7,307 nucleotides of DNA from the NCBI GenBank assembly GCA_023489065.1, contig JAMDCL010000157.1, forward strand, positions 1 through 7,307, in the 5' to 3' direction. Below, in pieces: positions 1-6,811 of this stretch (positions are counted from its first letter, which is position 1; each line of letters starts with the position of its first letter). This stretch comes from Deltaproteobacteria bacterium (GTDB taxonomy: Bacteria > JAMCPX01). Below the pieces are notes generated by a model. That model saw nothing but the letters and a program-made list of their open reading frames with translations, was not told where the DNA came from and made no database searches. A program made the translations under genes and the position numbers.

Positions 1-640
1 CCAAGGTATACCCCGACATACTGATAGGCTCTCCGACATTGAGGTGGATCAGCCCTGGTTTTATCTTCAGGCTGTGGGGCGGTAGAAGCTCGAAACTCCC
101 CTGTACCGCCATAGGGACAATGGGTATTCCGGTTTCGAGGGCAAGCACAAACCCGCCCTTTTTGAATTCACCCATCTTCCCTGTTATACTCCTTGTTCCT
201 TCAGGAAACACCAATACGGACAATTTATACTTTTGTATTAATTCTTTAGCTTTTTCAATGCTTTTCTTTGCACTCTCGATATTTTTTCTGTCAATCACAA
301 TGTGCCGCGACATATAAAGCGCCTGTCCGAATATGGGCAGTTTGATGAGCTCTTTTTTAACAAAAAATCTTATCCTGAAAGGAAGGTTTGGTGTCCATGC
401 AACAGCATCGAGATGGCTCTGATGATTGGACATAAATATATATGATTTGTCTTTATCGAGGTGCTCCAAACCTTTTATTTCAACCTTTATTCCTGCACAG
501 AATCTGATGGCCAGTGCCCATAACCGTGCACCGACATCATAAACCCTGCCTCCCCGGTCAAAGATACCGGCCAGAGCAACAATGGAGCCGATCACTATGG
601 TATTGATGATAATGACAATGACTGTTATAAAGGATCTCAT
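1..640 (-). CDS. plsC: 1-acyl-sn-glycerol-3-phosphate acyltransferase (PlsC family), downstream paralog, 3' end cut by window edge
   Basis: Reading the minus strand from the ATG at 640 gives 213 codons with no stop before the window edge, so the C-terminus is missing. The family transfers an acyl chain to the sn-2 position of lysophosphatidic acid to make phosphatidic acid at the inner membrane. Visible motifs are a hydrophobic N-terminus (about residues 5-27), the catalytic HX4D motif NHQSHLD (H73, D78), the phosphate-binding FPEGTRS (145-151) and a GIPIVP segment near 171-176. The start overlaps the stop of the upstream paralog by 4 bp (ATGA), which suggests translational coupling; a GGGAGA purine tract lies about 12 bases before it. 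By eye the protein matches its neighbour at well over half of positions. Family assignment is strong. The exact acyl acceptor (lysophosphatidate or another lysolipid) cannot be read from sequence. Confidence 0.93.
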   Translation of the reverse strand, partial: MRSFITVIVIIINTIVIGSIVALAGIFDRGGRVYDVGARLWALAIRFCAGIKVEIKGLEHLDKDKSYIFMSNHQSHLDAVAWTPNLPFRIRFFVKKELIKLPIFGQALYMSRHIVIDRKNIESAKKSIEKAKELIQKYKLSVLVFPEGTRSITGKMGEFKKGGFVLALETGIPIVPMAVQGSFELLPPHSLKIKPGLIHLNVGEPISMSGYTL

Positions 641-1359
641 ACTGCTGGGTGGTCTCCCTTTCCCAGCCCCTCTATCTCCGAGCGTACCTTATCCATGAGT
701 TCCTGTTTTCTTTCGACGGTATAGGTATCAACCGGTATGGGGTTGCCGACCTTTATGTGTATGGCTCCGGATTTTATCAGCAATGTATGGGTGGGCAGCA
801 GCTTGAAGCTCCCGCTAATCTCGATAGGCGCAATAGGAATACCCGTTTCAATGGCAAGTACAAACCCTCCTTTTTTGAAATCCCCCATCTTCCCGGTCTT
901 ACTTCTTGTTCCCTCGGGGAATACGAGAACGCTGAATCCGTATTTTTTTATCCTCTTCTTCGCTTCATTGATACTCCTTTTGGCTTTCTCCGTATTCTTT
1001 CTGTCTATGATGATATGCTTACCCATATAAATCGCCTGACCAAAGATTGGAATGTTAAGAAGTTCTTTCTTTGTGAAGAATCTTATTTTAAACGGCAATT
1101 TTGCCATAAAAGCAGGCGTATCAAGATGGCTCAAGTGGTTCGACATGAATATGTAAGAAGTATCTTTATCGAGATGTTCGAGTCCTTCAATAGTAACTTT
1201 TATCCCTGCCGCAAAGAAGATGATGCTTGACCACGCAATAGATATGAGATCATAGATGCCGCCGGTAAAGTCGAAGAATCCGGTCACGATTACGAGGGTC
1301 CCGGCAACGATGGTATCAAGAATAACAACAAGAGCGGTAATGTACGATCGTATTCGCAT
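637..1359 (-). CDS. plsC: 1-acyl-sn-glycerol-3-phosphate acyltransferase (PlsC family), upstream paralog
   Basis: This complete 240-residue protein has the usual length for bacterial PlsC. It should acylate lysophosphatidic acid or a related lysolipid on the cytoplasmic face of the inner membrane. A hydrophobic N-terminal segment spans roughly residues 6-27, followed by a second hydrophobic patch near 38-52. The catalytic motif NHLSHLD gives H75 and D80; FPEGTRS lies at 147-153; the GIPIAP motif is near 173-178. The start ATG lies 15 bp after the stop of the RDD gene. It has no well-placed Shine-Dalgarno (a GGGAT is about 17 bases away), so coupling to the upstream gene is likely. Its stop overlaps the start of the second acyltransferase. 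It is the likely product of a tandem duplication. I cannot tell which copy is the housekeeping PlsC, or whether either is. Confidence 0.94.
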   Translation of the reverse strand: MRIRSYITALVVILDTIVAGTLVIVTGFFDFTGGIYDLISIAWSSIIFFAAGIKVTIEGLEHLDKDTSYIFMSNHLSHLDTPAFMAKLPFKIRFFTKKELLNIPIFGQAIYMGKHIIIDRKNTEKAKRSINEAKKRIKKYGFSVLVFPEGTRSKTGKMGDFKKGGFVLAIETGIPIAPIEISGSFKLLPTHTLLIKSGAIHIKVGNPIPVDTYTVERKQELMDKVRSEIEGLGKGDHPAV

Positions 1360-1374
1360 CGGTATAGATTGCGT

Positions 1375-1782
1375 TTATCCCTTTTTGACAACAATGGTAT
1401 CAGCGAGGGTATCGCCGATACGCATACTGCCGAGGTCCGTGTATAAGAAGTAGGTCTCAACGCAGATAATACTCAAGCCGATAAAAATGAATAAGAAAAA
1501 GCCGATGACCGGGACGATGAACATCAAGATGGCAAAGCCGAACGGAATGTTCCTCAAGATGGATTTATGAATTGAACAGGGTTTGTTCGTCGTGATATCT
1601 ATAACCTTAATACCGACAAGCCACTTACCGATAGACCTCCCTTCCATAAGTCCGTCTGCTATCAGGCTGTAAACAAGGCCGACTGCAGGACCTATAGGAG
1701 ATACTACACTGGCGAGTATCAATGCGAATGCAACATCGATAAACTTGGCAGAAGCCCTCTCGAGGAATGTAGCTTTAGTCAT
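1375..1782 (-). CDS. RDD-family integral membrane protein
   Basis: The product is a 135-residue membrane protein. The N-terminal segment carries the family signature: an early arginine (R9 in LERASAKFIDVAFA) followed by aspartate D16 at the start of a hydrophobic helix. A central GRSIGKWLVGIKVID stretch (48-62) and a C-terminal GDTLADTIVV (123-132) are also typical of RDD domains. I see about three hydrophobic segments, near 15-43 (possibly two helices) and 81-112. RDD proteins have no agreed single function; a few have been linked to ion transport or stress tolerance. The start is supported by AAAGGAC at 1792-1798, about 9 bases upstream. The first 8 bp overlap the end of the DUF4177-like gene, so the two are probably co-translated. 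The family call is good; the role is unknown. Confidence 0.85.
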   Translation of the reverse strand: MTKATFLERASAKFIDVAFALILASVVSPIGPAVGLVYSLIADGLMEGRSIGKWLVGIKVIDITTNKPCSIHKSILRNIPFGFAILMFIVPVIGFFLFIFIGLSIICVETYFLYTDLGSMRIGDTLADTIVVKKG

Positions 1783-1969
1783 CTTTGCGCTGTCCTTTTT
1801 TCGACGTAAATACTACAAAAGCCATCGAAGGCCTTTTCTGACTTTCCCGCATAGCAAAGGTAATCCTGTCCAATTCCCATCCCTTTATACTCCATTCATT
1901 CAGCACAGTCTCTATCTCCGTATCAGTCACTGTGCTTATCTCAACGACCTTATACTCTACAGTATCCAT
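1775..1969 (-). CDS. Small DUF4177-like protein
   Basis: The product is a 64-residue protein without a signal peptide or membrane segment. It opens with VEYKVVEIS, continues with a short helix-like stretch, then NEWSIKGWELDRI (about 24-36) and a closing strand FVVFTSKK. This pattern (YKVV, then LN...GWEL, then a final strand ending in lysines) is that of the DUF4177 family of small alpha/beta proteins, whose function is unknown. It starts 4 bp after the ahbD stop with no clear Shine-Dalgarno, and its end overlaps the RDD gene by 8 bp, so it sits inside a coupled operon. A role in heme metabolism is possible only from position. Its preserved spacing and familiar fold pattern make it a real gene rather than a chance frame. 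Confidence 0.75.
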   Translation of the reverse strand: MDTVEYKVVEISTVTDTEIETVLNEWSIKGWELDRITFAMRESQKRPSMAFVVFTSKKGQRKDD

Positions 1970-1973
1970 AATG

Positions 1974-3092
1974 CTATAAGCTGCTGCCGACGCTTATCTT
2001 TATGCTGCTCTTTTTGGACTTTGGATCGTACCCTTCCGGAACATATATGCAATACGGCTCTTCGTCAAGATAATTACCGGTCTCGTAATAAGCACGAGCC
2101 CTGCATCCTGCGCAAACAGCCCTGTATTCGCAGGCACCGCATTTGTCCTTCAACAGTGCGGGCTCCCGCATTTCCTTAAAGACCGTCGAATGTTCCCATA
2201 CCTCTTCAAATGTTTGTTTTTTCAGATTACCGGCTGCTACAGGAAGGTAACCGCAGGGCTGGACAACCCCGAGTCTTGATATAAACGCAACAGCACTTCC
2301 CGCAAGGCACCCTTTTGTCATGGCAGCCATACCGTGGGTTTCAAAACTCAGCTTTATGCCGTCCTTTTTCGCCCTCTGCCGTATGATCCTGTAATAATGG
2401 GGAGCACAGGTCGCTTTCAGCTCGATCTCCTTGTGCGCTGTGAACTGGTCGTACATCCAGTTCAGAACATCCTCATACTGTTGTGCGGGCAGCATCTCGC
2501 TGTCAGCGATCATGACACCGCAGCCGACAGGCACGAGCATGAAATAATGCACTGCATTCGCCTTCATGTTCAGCGCAAGATTGAATATATCAGCCACCTG
2601 ATGGACGTTATGCTTTGCAATCGTACTGTTGATCTGAATTTCGACTCCTGCCTTTTGGACAAGCTTAAGACCGTTTATTGCGGCATCGAATGAGCCCGGA
2701 AGCGCCCGGAAGCTGTCATGGACATTTGCGTCCCCTCCGTCGATGCTGATCGCAACCCTGAGGATGCCGGCATCCTTGATCTTTTTTGCGATCGCCTCGG
2801 TGATAAGTGTGCCGTTCGTGGCAAGTGCGACCCTCAGACCTTTTGAAACCGCATGCGAAGCGATATCAAATATGTCCTCCCTGAATAGCGGCTCTCCGCC
2901 GGTCAGAACGAGGATGGGCTTATAAACGTTTGCTATATCGTCTATGATCTTGAAGATCTCCCCGGTAGCAAGTTCGCCCTTCATCTTTTCCGGCATGGCA
3001 ACCGCCCTGCAGTGGACGCACTTTAAATTACACTGGGCTGTCAATTCCCAGAATATCAGTCTTGGCACGTGTTTCATGTTCATTCTTTCCAT
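1974..3092 (-). CDS. ahbD: Radical SAM protein, probable AhbD (heme b synthase, Fe-coproporphyrin III decarboxylase)
   Basis: The product is 372 residues. The radical SAM core begins almost at once, with CNLKCVHC (C21, C25, C28) binding the SAM-coordinating 4Fe-4S cluster and TGGEP (64-68) contacting SAM. The C-terminal part is SPASM/twitch-like, with cysteines at 262, 280, 318, 321, 327, 330 and 348 that could hold auxiliary iron-sulfur clusters. The stretches KATCAPHYYRIIRQR (226-240) and PCGYLPV (279-285) resemble AhbD as I know it. AhbD oxidatively decarboxylates the two propionates of Fe-coproporphyrin III to vinyls, the last step of the siroheme-dependent heme pathway. The upstream neighbour hemB makes the pathway's porphobilinogen, which supports the call. 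The related AhbC and other SPASM peptide-modifying enzymes are alternatives, but I find AhbD more likely. The start is uncertain among residues 1, 4 and 6; GGAAAG lies before the third ATG. Confidence 0.83.
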   Translation of the reverse strand: MERMNMKHVPRLIFWELTAQCNLKCVHCRAVAMPEKMKGELATGEIFKIIDDIANVYKPILVLTGGEPLFREDIFDIASHAVSKGLRVALATNGTLITEAIAKKIKDAGILRVAISIDGGDANVHDSFRALPGSFDAAINGLKLVQKAGVEIQINSTIAKHNVHQVADIFNLALNMKANAVHYFMLVPVGCGVMIADSEMLPAQQYEDVLNWMYDQFTAHKEIELKATCAPHYYRIIRQRAKKDGIKLSFETHGMAAMTKGCLAGSAVAFISRLGVVQPCGYLPVAAGNLKKQTFEEVWEHSTVFKEMREPALLKDKCGACEYRAVCAGCRARAYYETGNYLDEEPYCIYVPEGYDPKSKKSSIKISVGSSL

Positions 3093-3160
3093 AGCGTTTT
3101 CTTCTTTCTTATTGTTGATGTACTATCATACAACCCTGTACCATTGCAAACAGAGTCATT

Positions 3161-3283
3161 CTTTCTTTAATCTTAAATTTTGAATCTTGAATCTTTAATC
3201 TTTAATTTCTAATCTTTAATTTTTAATTTTTAATCTTTAATCTTTAATTTCTTATTTTGAATCTTTAATTTCTTATCTTTAAT
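3161..3283. repeat. Degenerate AT-rich tandem repeat between hemB and ahbD, running into the 3' end of hemB
   Basis: This stretch is almost purely A/T, with a short degenerate unit close to ATCTTTA or TTTTTAA on the plus strand (AAAGATT and AAAAATT on the minus strand) in about 6- to 12-base spacings, including one pair of longer copies containing TAATTTCTTAT. The coding-strand transcript would be purine-rich and probably unstructured. The repeat covers most of the 172-bp hemB-ahbD gap. It also supplies the hemB stop codon and its last few codons. No protected spacers or uniform unit length are seen, so it is not a CRISPR array. It resembles low-complexity expansions by strand slippage. Confidence 0.8.
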
Positions 3284-4248
3284 ATGCCCGCCGCCTGCTT
3301 TGCGAAGTACGTCAGGATCATATCCGCCCCTGCCCGTTTGATCGAGTACAGTACCTCCATCATCGCGGACTGTTCGTCAAGCCACCCGAGCCGTGCAGCA
3401 GCTTTTATCATGGAATATTCGCCGCTCACATTGTATGCGGCAACAGGCAGGTTCGTTGCCTGCTTGACCCGGTAAATAACGTCAAGATAGCTCAATGCGG
3501 GTTTTACCATGACCATATCAGCGCCTTCCTCGACATCGGTCAGGGCCTCCGCCACTGCCTCACGGGCATTCCGGTAATCCATCTGATAGGAACGCCGGTC
3601 CCCGAACTGCGGTGTCGATTCTGCCGCATCCCTGAACGGCCCGTAAAAACTGCTCGAGTACTTTGAGGAATAACTCATGATCGGTATGCCGGTAAAATTA
3701 TTTTTATCCAGTCCGTTTCTAATTGCCTTGACCATGCCGTCCATCATGCCCGAGGGTGCCACGATGTCAACGCCCGCCTTTGCCTGAGCAACGGCTATCT
3801 GGGAAAGGTATTCCAGGGTTTTGTCGTTATCGACCTCGCCGCCGTCGATGATGCCGCAGTGACCGTGCGACGTGTACTCGCACATACAGAGGTCGGCAAT
3901 AACGAGGATGTCCTTGACCCTCTTCTTTATTTCCCGGATCGCCTCCTGTACAACACCGGTTTCGCAATAGGCATCCGAACCCGTCGTGTCTTTTGTCTTT
4001 GGAATTCCAAAAAGTATTATCGCAGGTATACCAAGTTCTTTTACCTCCTGAGCCTCTGCGACGGCATAATCAATGGATTCCTGATAACAGCCCGGCATGG
4101 ACGGGATCTCTTTCTGGATATGCTTCTCATGGGTCACAAATAAAGGATAGATAAAATCGTCCGCACTCAGGTGCGTTTCCGAAACCAGATTGCGCATCTG
4201 CTTTGAGGACCTTATTCTCCTGCCTCTGTGTATAGGGTATACAGACAT
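3265..4248 (-). CDS. hemB: Delta-aminolevulinic acid dehydratase (porphobilinogen synthase)
   Basis: This cytosolic enzyme joins two 5-aminolevulinate molecules into porphobilinogen, the common precursor of heme, siroheme and cobalamin. The 327-residue product has the usual family length. The zinc-binding cluster [14 protein letters not shown] is intact (C121, C123, C131), placing it in the zinc-cysteine class rather than the aspartate-rich magnesium class. The two substrate lysines are K196 in [16 protein letters not shown] and K249 in [11 protein letters not shown], the latter being the Schiff-base lysine. The phosphate-free substrate pocket region APSGMMDG (164-171) is also present. The start is supported by AAGGAG at 4257-4262, 8 bases upstream. 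The last residues, KIRN, come from the AT-rich repeat and extend slightly past the usual family end. It lies directly upstream of the ahbD gene in the same orientation. Confidence 0.97.
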   Translation of the reverse strand: MSVYPIHRGRRIRSSKQMRNLVSETHLSADDFIYPLFVTHEKHIQKEIPSMPGCYQESIDYAVAEAQEVKELGIPAIILFGIPKTKDTTGSDAYCETGVVQEAIREIKKRVKDILVIADLCMCEYTSHGHCGIIDGGEVDNDKTLEYLSQIAVAQAKAGVDIVAPSGMMDGMVKAIRNGLDKNNFTGIPIMSYSSKYSSSFYGPFRDAAESTPQFGDRRSYQMDYRNAREAVAEALTDVEEGADMVMVKPALSYLDVIYRVKQATNLPVAAYNVSGEYSMIKAAARLGWLDEQSAMMEVLYSIKRAGADMILTYFAKQAAGILKIRN

Positions 4249-4256
4249 AAACCAAG

Positions 4257-4262
4257 CTCCTT
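4257..4262 (-). promoter_or_regulatory. Shine-Dalgarno of hemB
   Basis: AAGGAG on the minus strand sits 8 bases before the ATG at 4248. The spacing is close to ideal and fixes this start for hemB. Confidence 0.75.
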
Positions 4263-4275
4263 TTTATTATGAAAT

Positions 4276-4302
4276 ATAATACCATTACTCAATAAAAGGC
4301 AA
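4276..4302 (-). promoter_or_regulatory. Candidate sigma-70-type promoter for hemB
   Basis: On the minus strand, TTGCCT (4297-4302) is followed after 15 bases by TATTAT (4276-4281), which lies about 28 bases before the hemB start. The -10 matches consensus at five of six positions and the -35 at four, but the spacer is shorter than the preferred 17. The surrounding 195-bp gap is the only large one upstream of hemB, so a promoter here is expected. The exact element is a guess. Confidence 0.3.
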
Positions 4303-4413
4303 TGAAATGAGGCACGTCTTTGATAAAATAAACAGGATCAACAACCTATTCACTTCAGTTGCTTTCATCTTTTAGAGAAGGTAATCATGGGGGCACGTGC
4401 ACTATAGAAAGTT

Positions 4414-4438
4414 ACAGAGAGCAGTTTATTGTCCCTGT
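4414..4438 (-). terminator. Weak hairpin after the PKD/Asp-box lipoprotein gene
   Basis: On the minus strand ACAGGGA (4432-4438) can pair with TCTCTGT (4414-4420) across an 11-base loop, seven pairs including one G-U. It begins 5 bases after the stop codon. It is followed only by AACTTTCTA, without a proper U run, so if it ends transcription it is a poor intrinsic terminator. Confidence 0.22.
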
Positions 4439-4443
4439 CATCC

Positions 4444-5742
4444 TCAGTAATATTTATACACGCCATCGGCAGCGAGATATAAGGTATTATAGTTACTGGT
4501 GTCTATTGCGAATCCCAACGGATACTGACTGACGAGAATATATTGAGGCAGATTTGTTGGACCAATCGTGGTTGTAGTATTACCACCATCTAAACTCATA
4601 ACTACACCCAGGGCACCAACTGAATAAACTATGTTGGAATCTACTGGATTTACATATATATTACCTGACAGTAATGCAGTATTAGTCCATGTAATACCTC
4701 CATCCACGCTCTTACCTGCATATAGAGATCCGTTCATAGGAGTACCATATAATGTCTGAGTATTGTTAGGATCTATTGCTATATTTAAAAATGATGGAAC
4801 AGGATTGCTTGCGTATAATTGCCATGTACTACCTCCATCTGTGCTTTTATAGATACCTTCGTTGAACACAAGCACGTACACTATCTGATAGCTCGGATCG
4901 ACGACAATACTGAGTATCTGACTGGTTCCTGTCATGGTTGATAAAGCCGTCCACGTTAGTCCGCCATTCGTAGATTGGCTTAAAGATTGGCTAAAACGAC
5001 TGCCGATAGCCTGATAAAGGATGGATGAATTCTTCGGGTCTATGGTAAGAATACTCACAGGAATATCCTCTATCACCTGCCACGATTGGCCTGAGTTTGT
5101 GCTTTTATACAATGCATTGTCAGTGCCTACAACACCGGCATAAACCGTGCTTGGATTCTTAGGATCAACCTCCAGTATCGTTACTATATCGGTAGAGCTT
5201 GTAAGATACAGACCTGTACTTGTAGTTACCCATGTACTTCCCCCATCTGTTGTTTTGTATATTCCATCGCTGAAGCCAGAGCCTGCATAAAGAGTGTTTG
5301 TATTTACCGGGTCTATTGCAAGACAGTATATCTGACGGTCAGAGGGTATGCCTGTGAGATGGTGCCATGTAGCTGATGATGCTATACCTGTCACAGTTAC
5401 AGTCGAGGACGCACTCACACCTCCCTTGGAAGACACAGTAAGGCTTATGCCATATTTCCCTATCTGGTCTACCAAGAATGTAGGCTGGCTTGGATTTGTA
5501 GCTGAAAGTGATGCATTGCTTCCAATGGGCAACTGTTCGATCTTCCACCAGTAGGTAAGAGGATAGCCATTCGGGTCGTAGCTTTTGCTTCCATCGAGGG
5601 TCACAGAATTCCCTACAGAGGCAGTCTGATTCTGTCCCGCATTCGCAATAGGGAGATTACTATTCCCTCCCCCGCTGCTGCCTTTGCAGCCGGACATCAA
5701 AAAAATAACAATCAGTATAAGTGATTTCTTTAAATAACTCAT
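4444..5742 (-). CDS. Lipoprotein with PKD-like domain and Asp-box (BNR/sortilin-like) beta-propeller
   Basis: The product is 432 residues. The signal peptide KKSLILIVIFLMSGC has a lipobox with C19 as the lipidated residue; lysine at +2, not aspartate, favours outer-membrane sorting if the usual rule applies. A glycine/serine linker follows. Residues about 30-118 form a PKD-like beta-sandwich, with ANAGQNQTASVGNSVTLDG and a closing SSTVTVT strand. From about 126 to the end there are six Asp-box-like motifs: TTDGGSTW (164), STNSGQSW (214), STNGGLTW (257), STDGGSTW (300), SVDGGITW (345) and a decayed SLDGGNTT (383). These alternate with about seven AIDPxNxxTLY-type strands, which fits a propeller of about seven blades. 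Such repeats occur in sialidases, sortilins and many uncharacterised secreted proteins. I see no catalytic residues that support glycosidase activity, so a binding or scaffolding role is more likely. Probably co-transcribed with the YVTN lipoprotein upstream. Confidence 0.87.
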   Translation of the reverse strand: MSYLKKSLILIVIFLMSGCKGSSGGGNSNLPIANAGQNQTASVGNSVTLDGSKSYDPNGYPLTYWWKIEQLPIGSNASLSATNPSQPTFLVDQIGKYGISLTVSSKGGVSASSTVTVTGIASSATWHHLTGIPSDRQIYCLAIDPVNTNTLYAGSGFSDGIYKTTDGGSTWVTTSTGLYLTSSTDIVTILEVDPKNPSTVYAGVVGTDNALYKSTNSGQSWQVIEDIPVSILTIDPKNSSILYQAIGSRFSQSLSQSTNGGLTWTALSTMTGTSQILSIVVDPSYQIVYVLVFNEGIYKSTDGGSTWQLYASNPVPSFLNIAIDPNNTQTLYGTPMNGSLYAGKSVDGGITWTNTALLSGNIYVNPVDSNIVYSVGALGVVMSLDGGNTTTTIGPTNLPQYILVSQYPLGFAIDTSNYNTLYLAADGVYKYY

Positions 5743-5746
5743 TTTT

Positions 5747-5753
5747 CCTCCTT
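5747..5753 (-). promoter_or_regulatory. Shine-Dalgarno overlapping the preceding stop codon
   Basis: A complete AAGGAGG lies 4 bases before the ATG at 5742. Its first two bases are the last two of the TAA stop (5752-5754) of the upstream lipoprotein gene. This packing indicates one mRNA with coupled translation of the two lipoproteins. Confidence 0.8.
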
Positions 5754-6810
5754 ATATCGTCTGAAAACATGCATTAAAAACCTCATTAAGATATCTATAA
5801 TCAATAACGACGATAACATTTTCTCCTTTGAGAGCGGCTATAACATACCCAGAATCTTTTGGACCTATGTATTTTATAGCAACATCATAAGGTTTTACAC
5901 CACCATAAATATCTTTTATAACTGCTCTGCCAGAACCAGTTATTAATGCATTCTGTGATATTACAGATATGTTCCCTGAGTGATACTCGCTTACAAACCC
6001 ATAGGCACATTCAGGAGTCAATGCTATTCTTTGTGGGATGTTAAAACTTGTATCAGTTACTGTTCTTGCTACTGTCAATGAATTGGTATTTATAACCGAT
6101 ATACTATTGGAACCGCTGTTTACTACGAACAGCCAGTTTCCGTCGGTAGTCTCTGCCATACCATTGGGTGAGATACCTACACCTATTGTTTTTATAACGG
6201 TATTGGTTGTTGTAGAGATAACGGATACCGCATTACTTCTTGACTCGCTCACAAAGATATATCTATTAAATGCATCAGCAACGAGATGGGCAGGGTAATT
6301 GAAGCTCGGGTCCGTGAATGTTGTAACAACTTTGTCCGTGGTAGTAGAAATAACAGAGACCGCATTTGTATCTGTTGCAACATAGAGATATCGACCATCC
6401 ACTGTAACAATCGCATCACCCATGTTATGGAAGGAGGTACTTGTGATTGAATCAATCACGCTGTTTCCCCCGCCAAAGGTATCATTTGAAAGTGCTACAA
6501 CAGATATGCTCAATCCCGCATTGTTTACTACATAAAGCCTTGCACCCCCTTGCCATATTGCAATACCTACCGGTTGATTACCGACACCTATTATCTGATT
6601 AGGATATGCATTGCTAACATTCACAACAACATTATTATCATTAGTTATTGTTACATAAGTAAGTAAGGTTGTACCACTAACTAATATCTCACTGGGGTTG
6701 TGACCTACAGGTATTTTGACAATAAAAGGAGTTGGGGTTTCTGGACAACCTAATAATGGAATCAGTAATAATGTTAATAGTATGGTTAATTTTATTACAT
6801 GCATATTCAT
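5752..6810 (-). CDS. Lipoprotein with YVTN-type beta-propeller repeats
   Basis: I place the start at the ATG at 6810 (352 residues), 1 bp after the stop of the upstream gene. The frame is open to 6879, but starting there would put a long basic stretch before the signal peptide and overlap the upstream gene. From 6810 the protein begins with a short signal peptide, LTILLTLLLIPLLGC, whose lipobox makes C22 the lipidated residue. The mature part is built of blades with the pattern xxAVSVISTTTxxVxxTI followed by a glycine/proline turn and LFVVNSGSN- or YLYVATDTN-like strands. Clear cores lie near residues 151-166, 195-210, 237-251 and 281-297, with more diverged ones before them. This is the YVTN/surface-layer propeller pattern found in many secreted proteins, usually of unknown function. 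No strong Shine-Dalgarno is seen, so coupling to the upstream gene is likely. ATG at 6804 or 6831 are alternatives. Confidence 0.85.
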   Translation of the reverse strand: MNMHVIKLTILLTLLLIPLLGCPETPTPFIVKIPVGHNPSEILVSGTTLLTYVTITNDNNVVVNVSNAYPNQIIGVGNQPVGIAIWQGGARLYVVNNAGLSISVVALSNDTFGGGNSVIDSITSTSFHNMGDAIVTVDGRYLYVATDTNAVSVISTTTDKVVTTFTDPSFNYPAHLVADAFNRYIFVSESRSNAVSVISTTTNTVIKTIGVGISPNGMAETTDGNWLFVVNSGSNSISVINTNSLTVARTVTDTSFNIPQRIALTPECAYGFVSEYHSGNISVISQNALITGSGRAVIKDIYGGVKPYDVAIKYIGPKDSGYVIAALKGENVIVVIDYRYLNEVFNACFQTI

Positions 6811-6811
6811 A

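Noticed and set aside
39..1030. Two plus-strand frames (39-317 and 737-1030) with similar products
   Set aside because: They resemble each other only because they lie antisense to the same part of two paralogous plsC genes.
649..1230. Long plus-strand open frame (193 codons) opposite the upstream plsC
   Set aside because: The minus-strand frame encodes a complete PlsC with catalytic motifs; the plus-strand product resembles nothing and lacks a good start context. It is an antisense shadow.
3093..3160. Promoter for ahbD in the hemB-ahbD gap (TTGCAA with TATGAT)
   Set aside because: The two hexamers are only 13 bases apart, too close for a sigma-70 promoter, and no better pair was found.
3161..3283. 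AT-rich repeat considered as a CRISPR array or attachment site
   Set aside because: Units are short and degenerate, there are no uniform spacers, and no cas or integrase genes are present.
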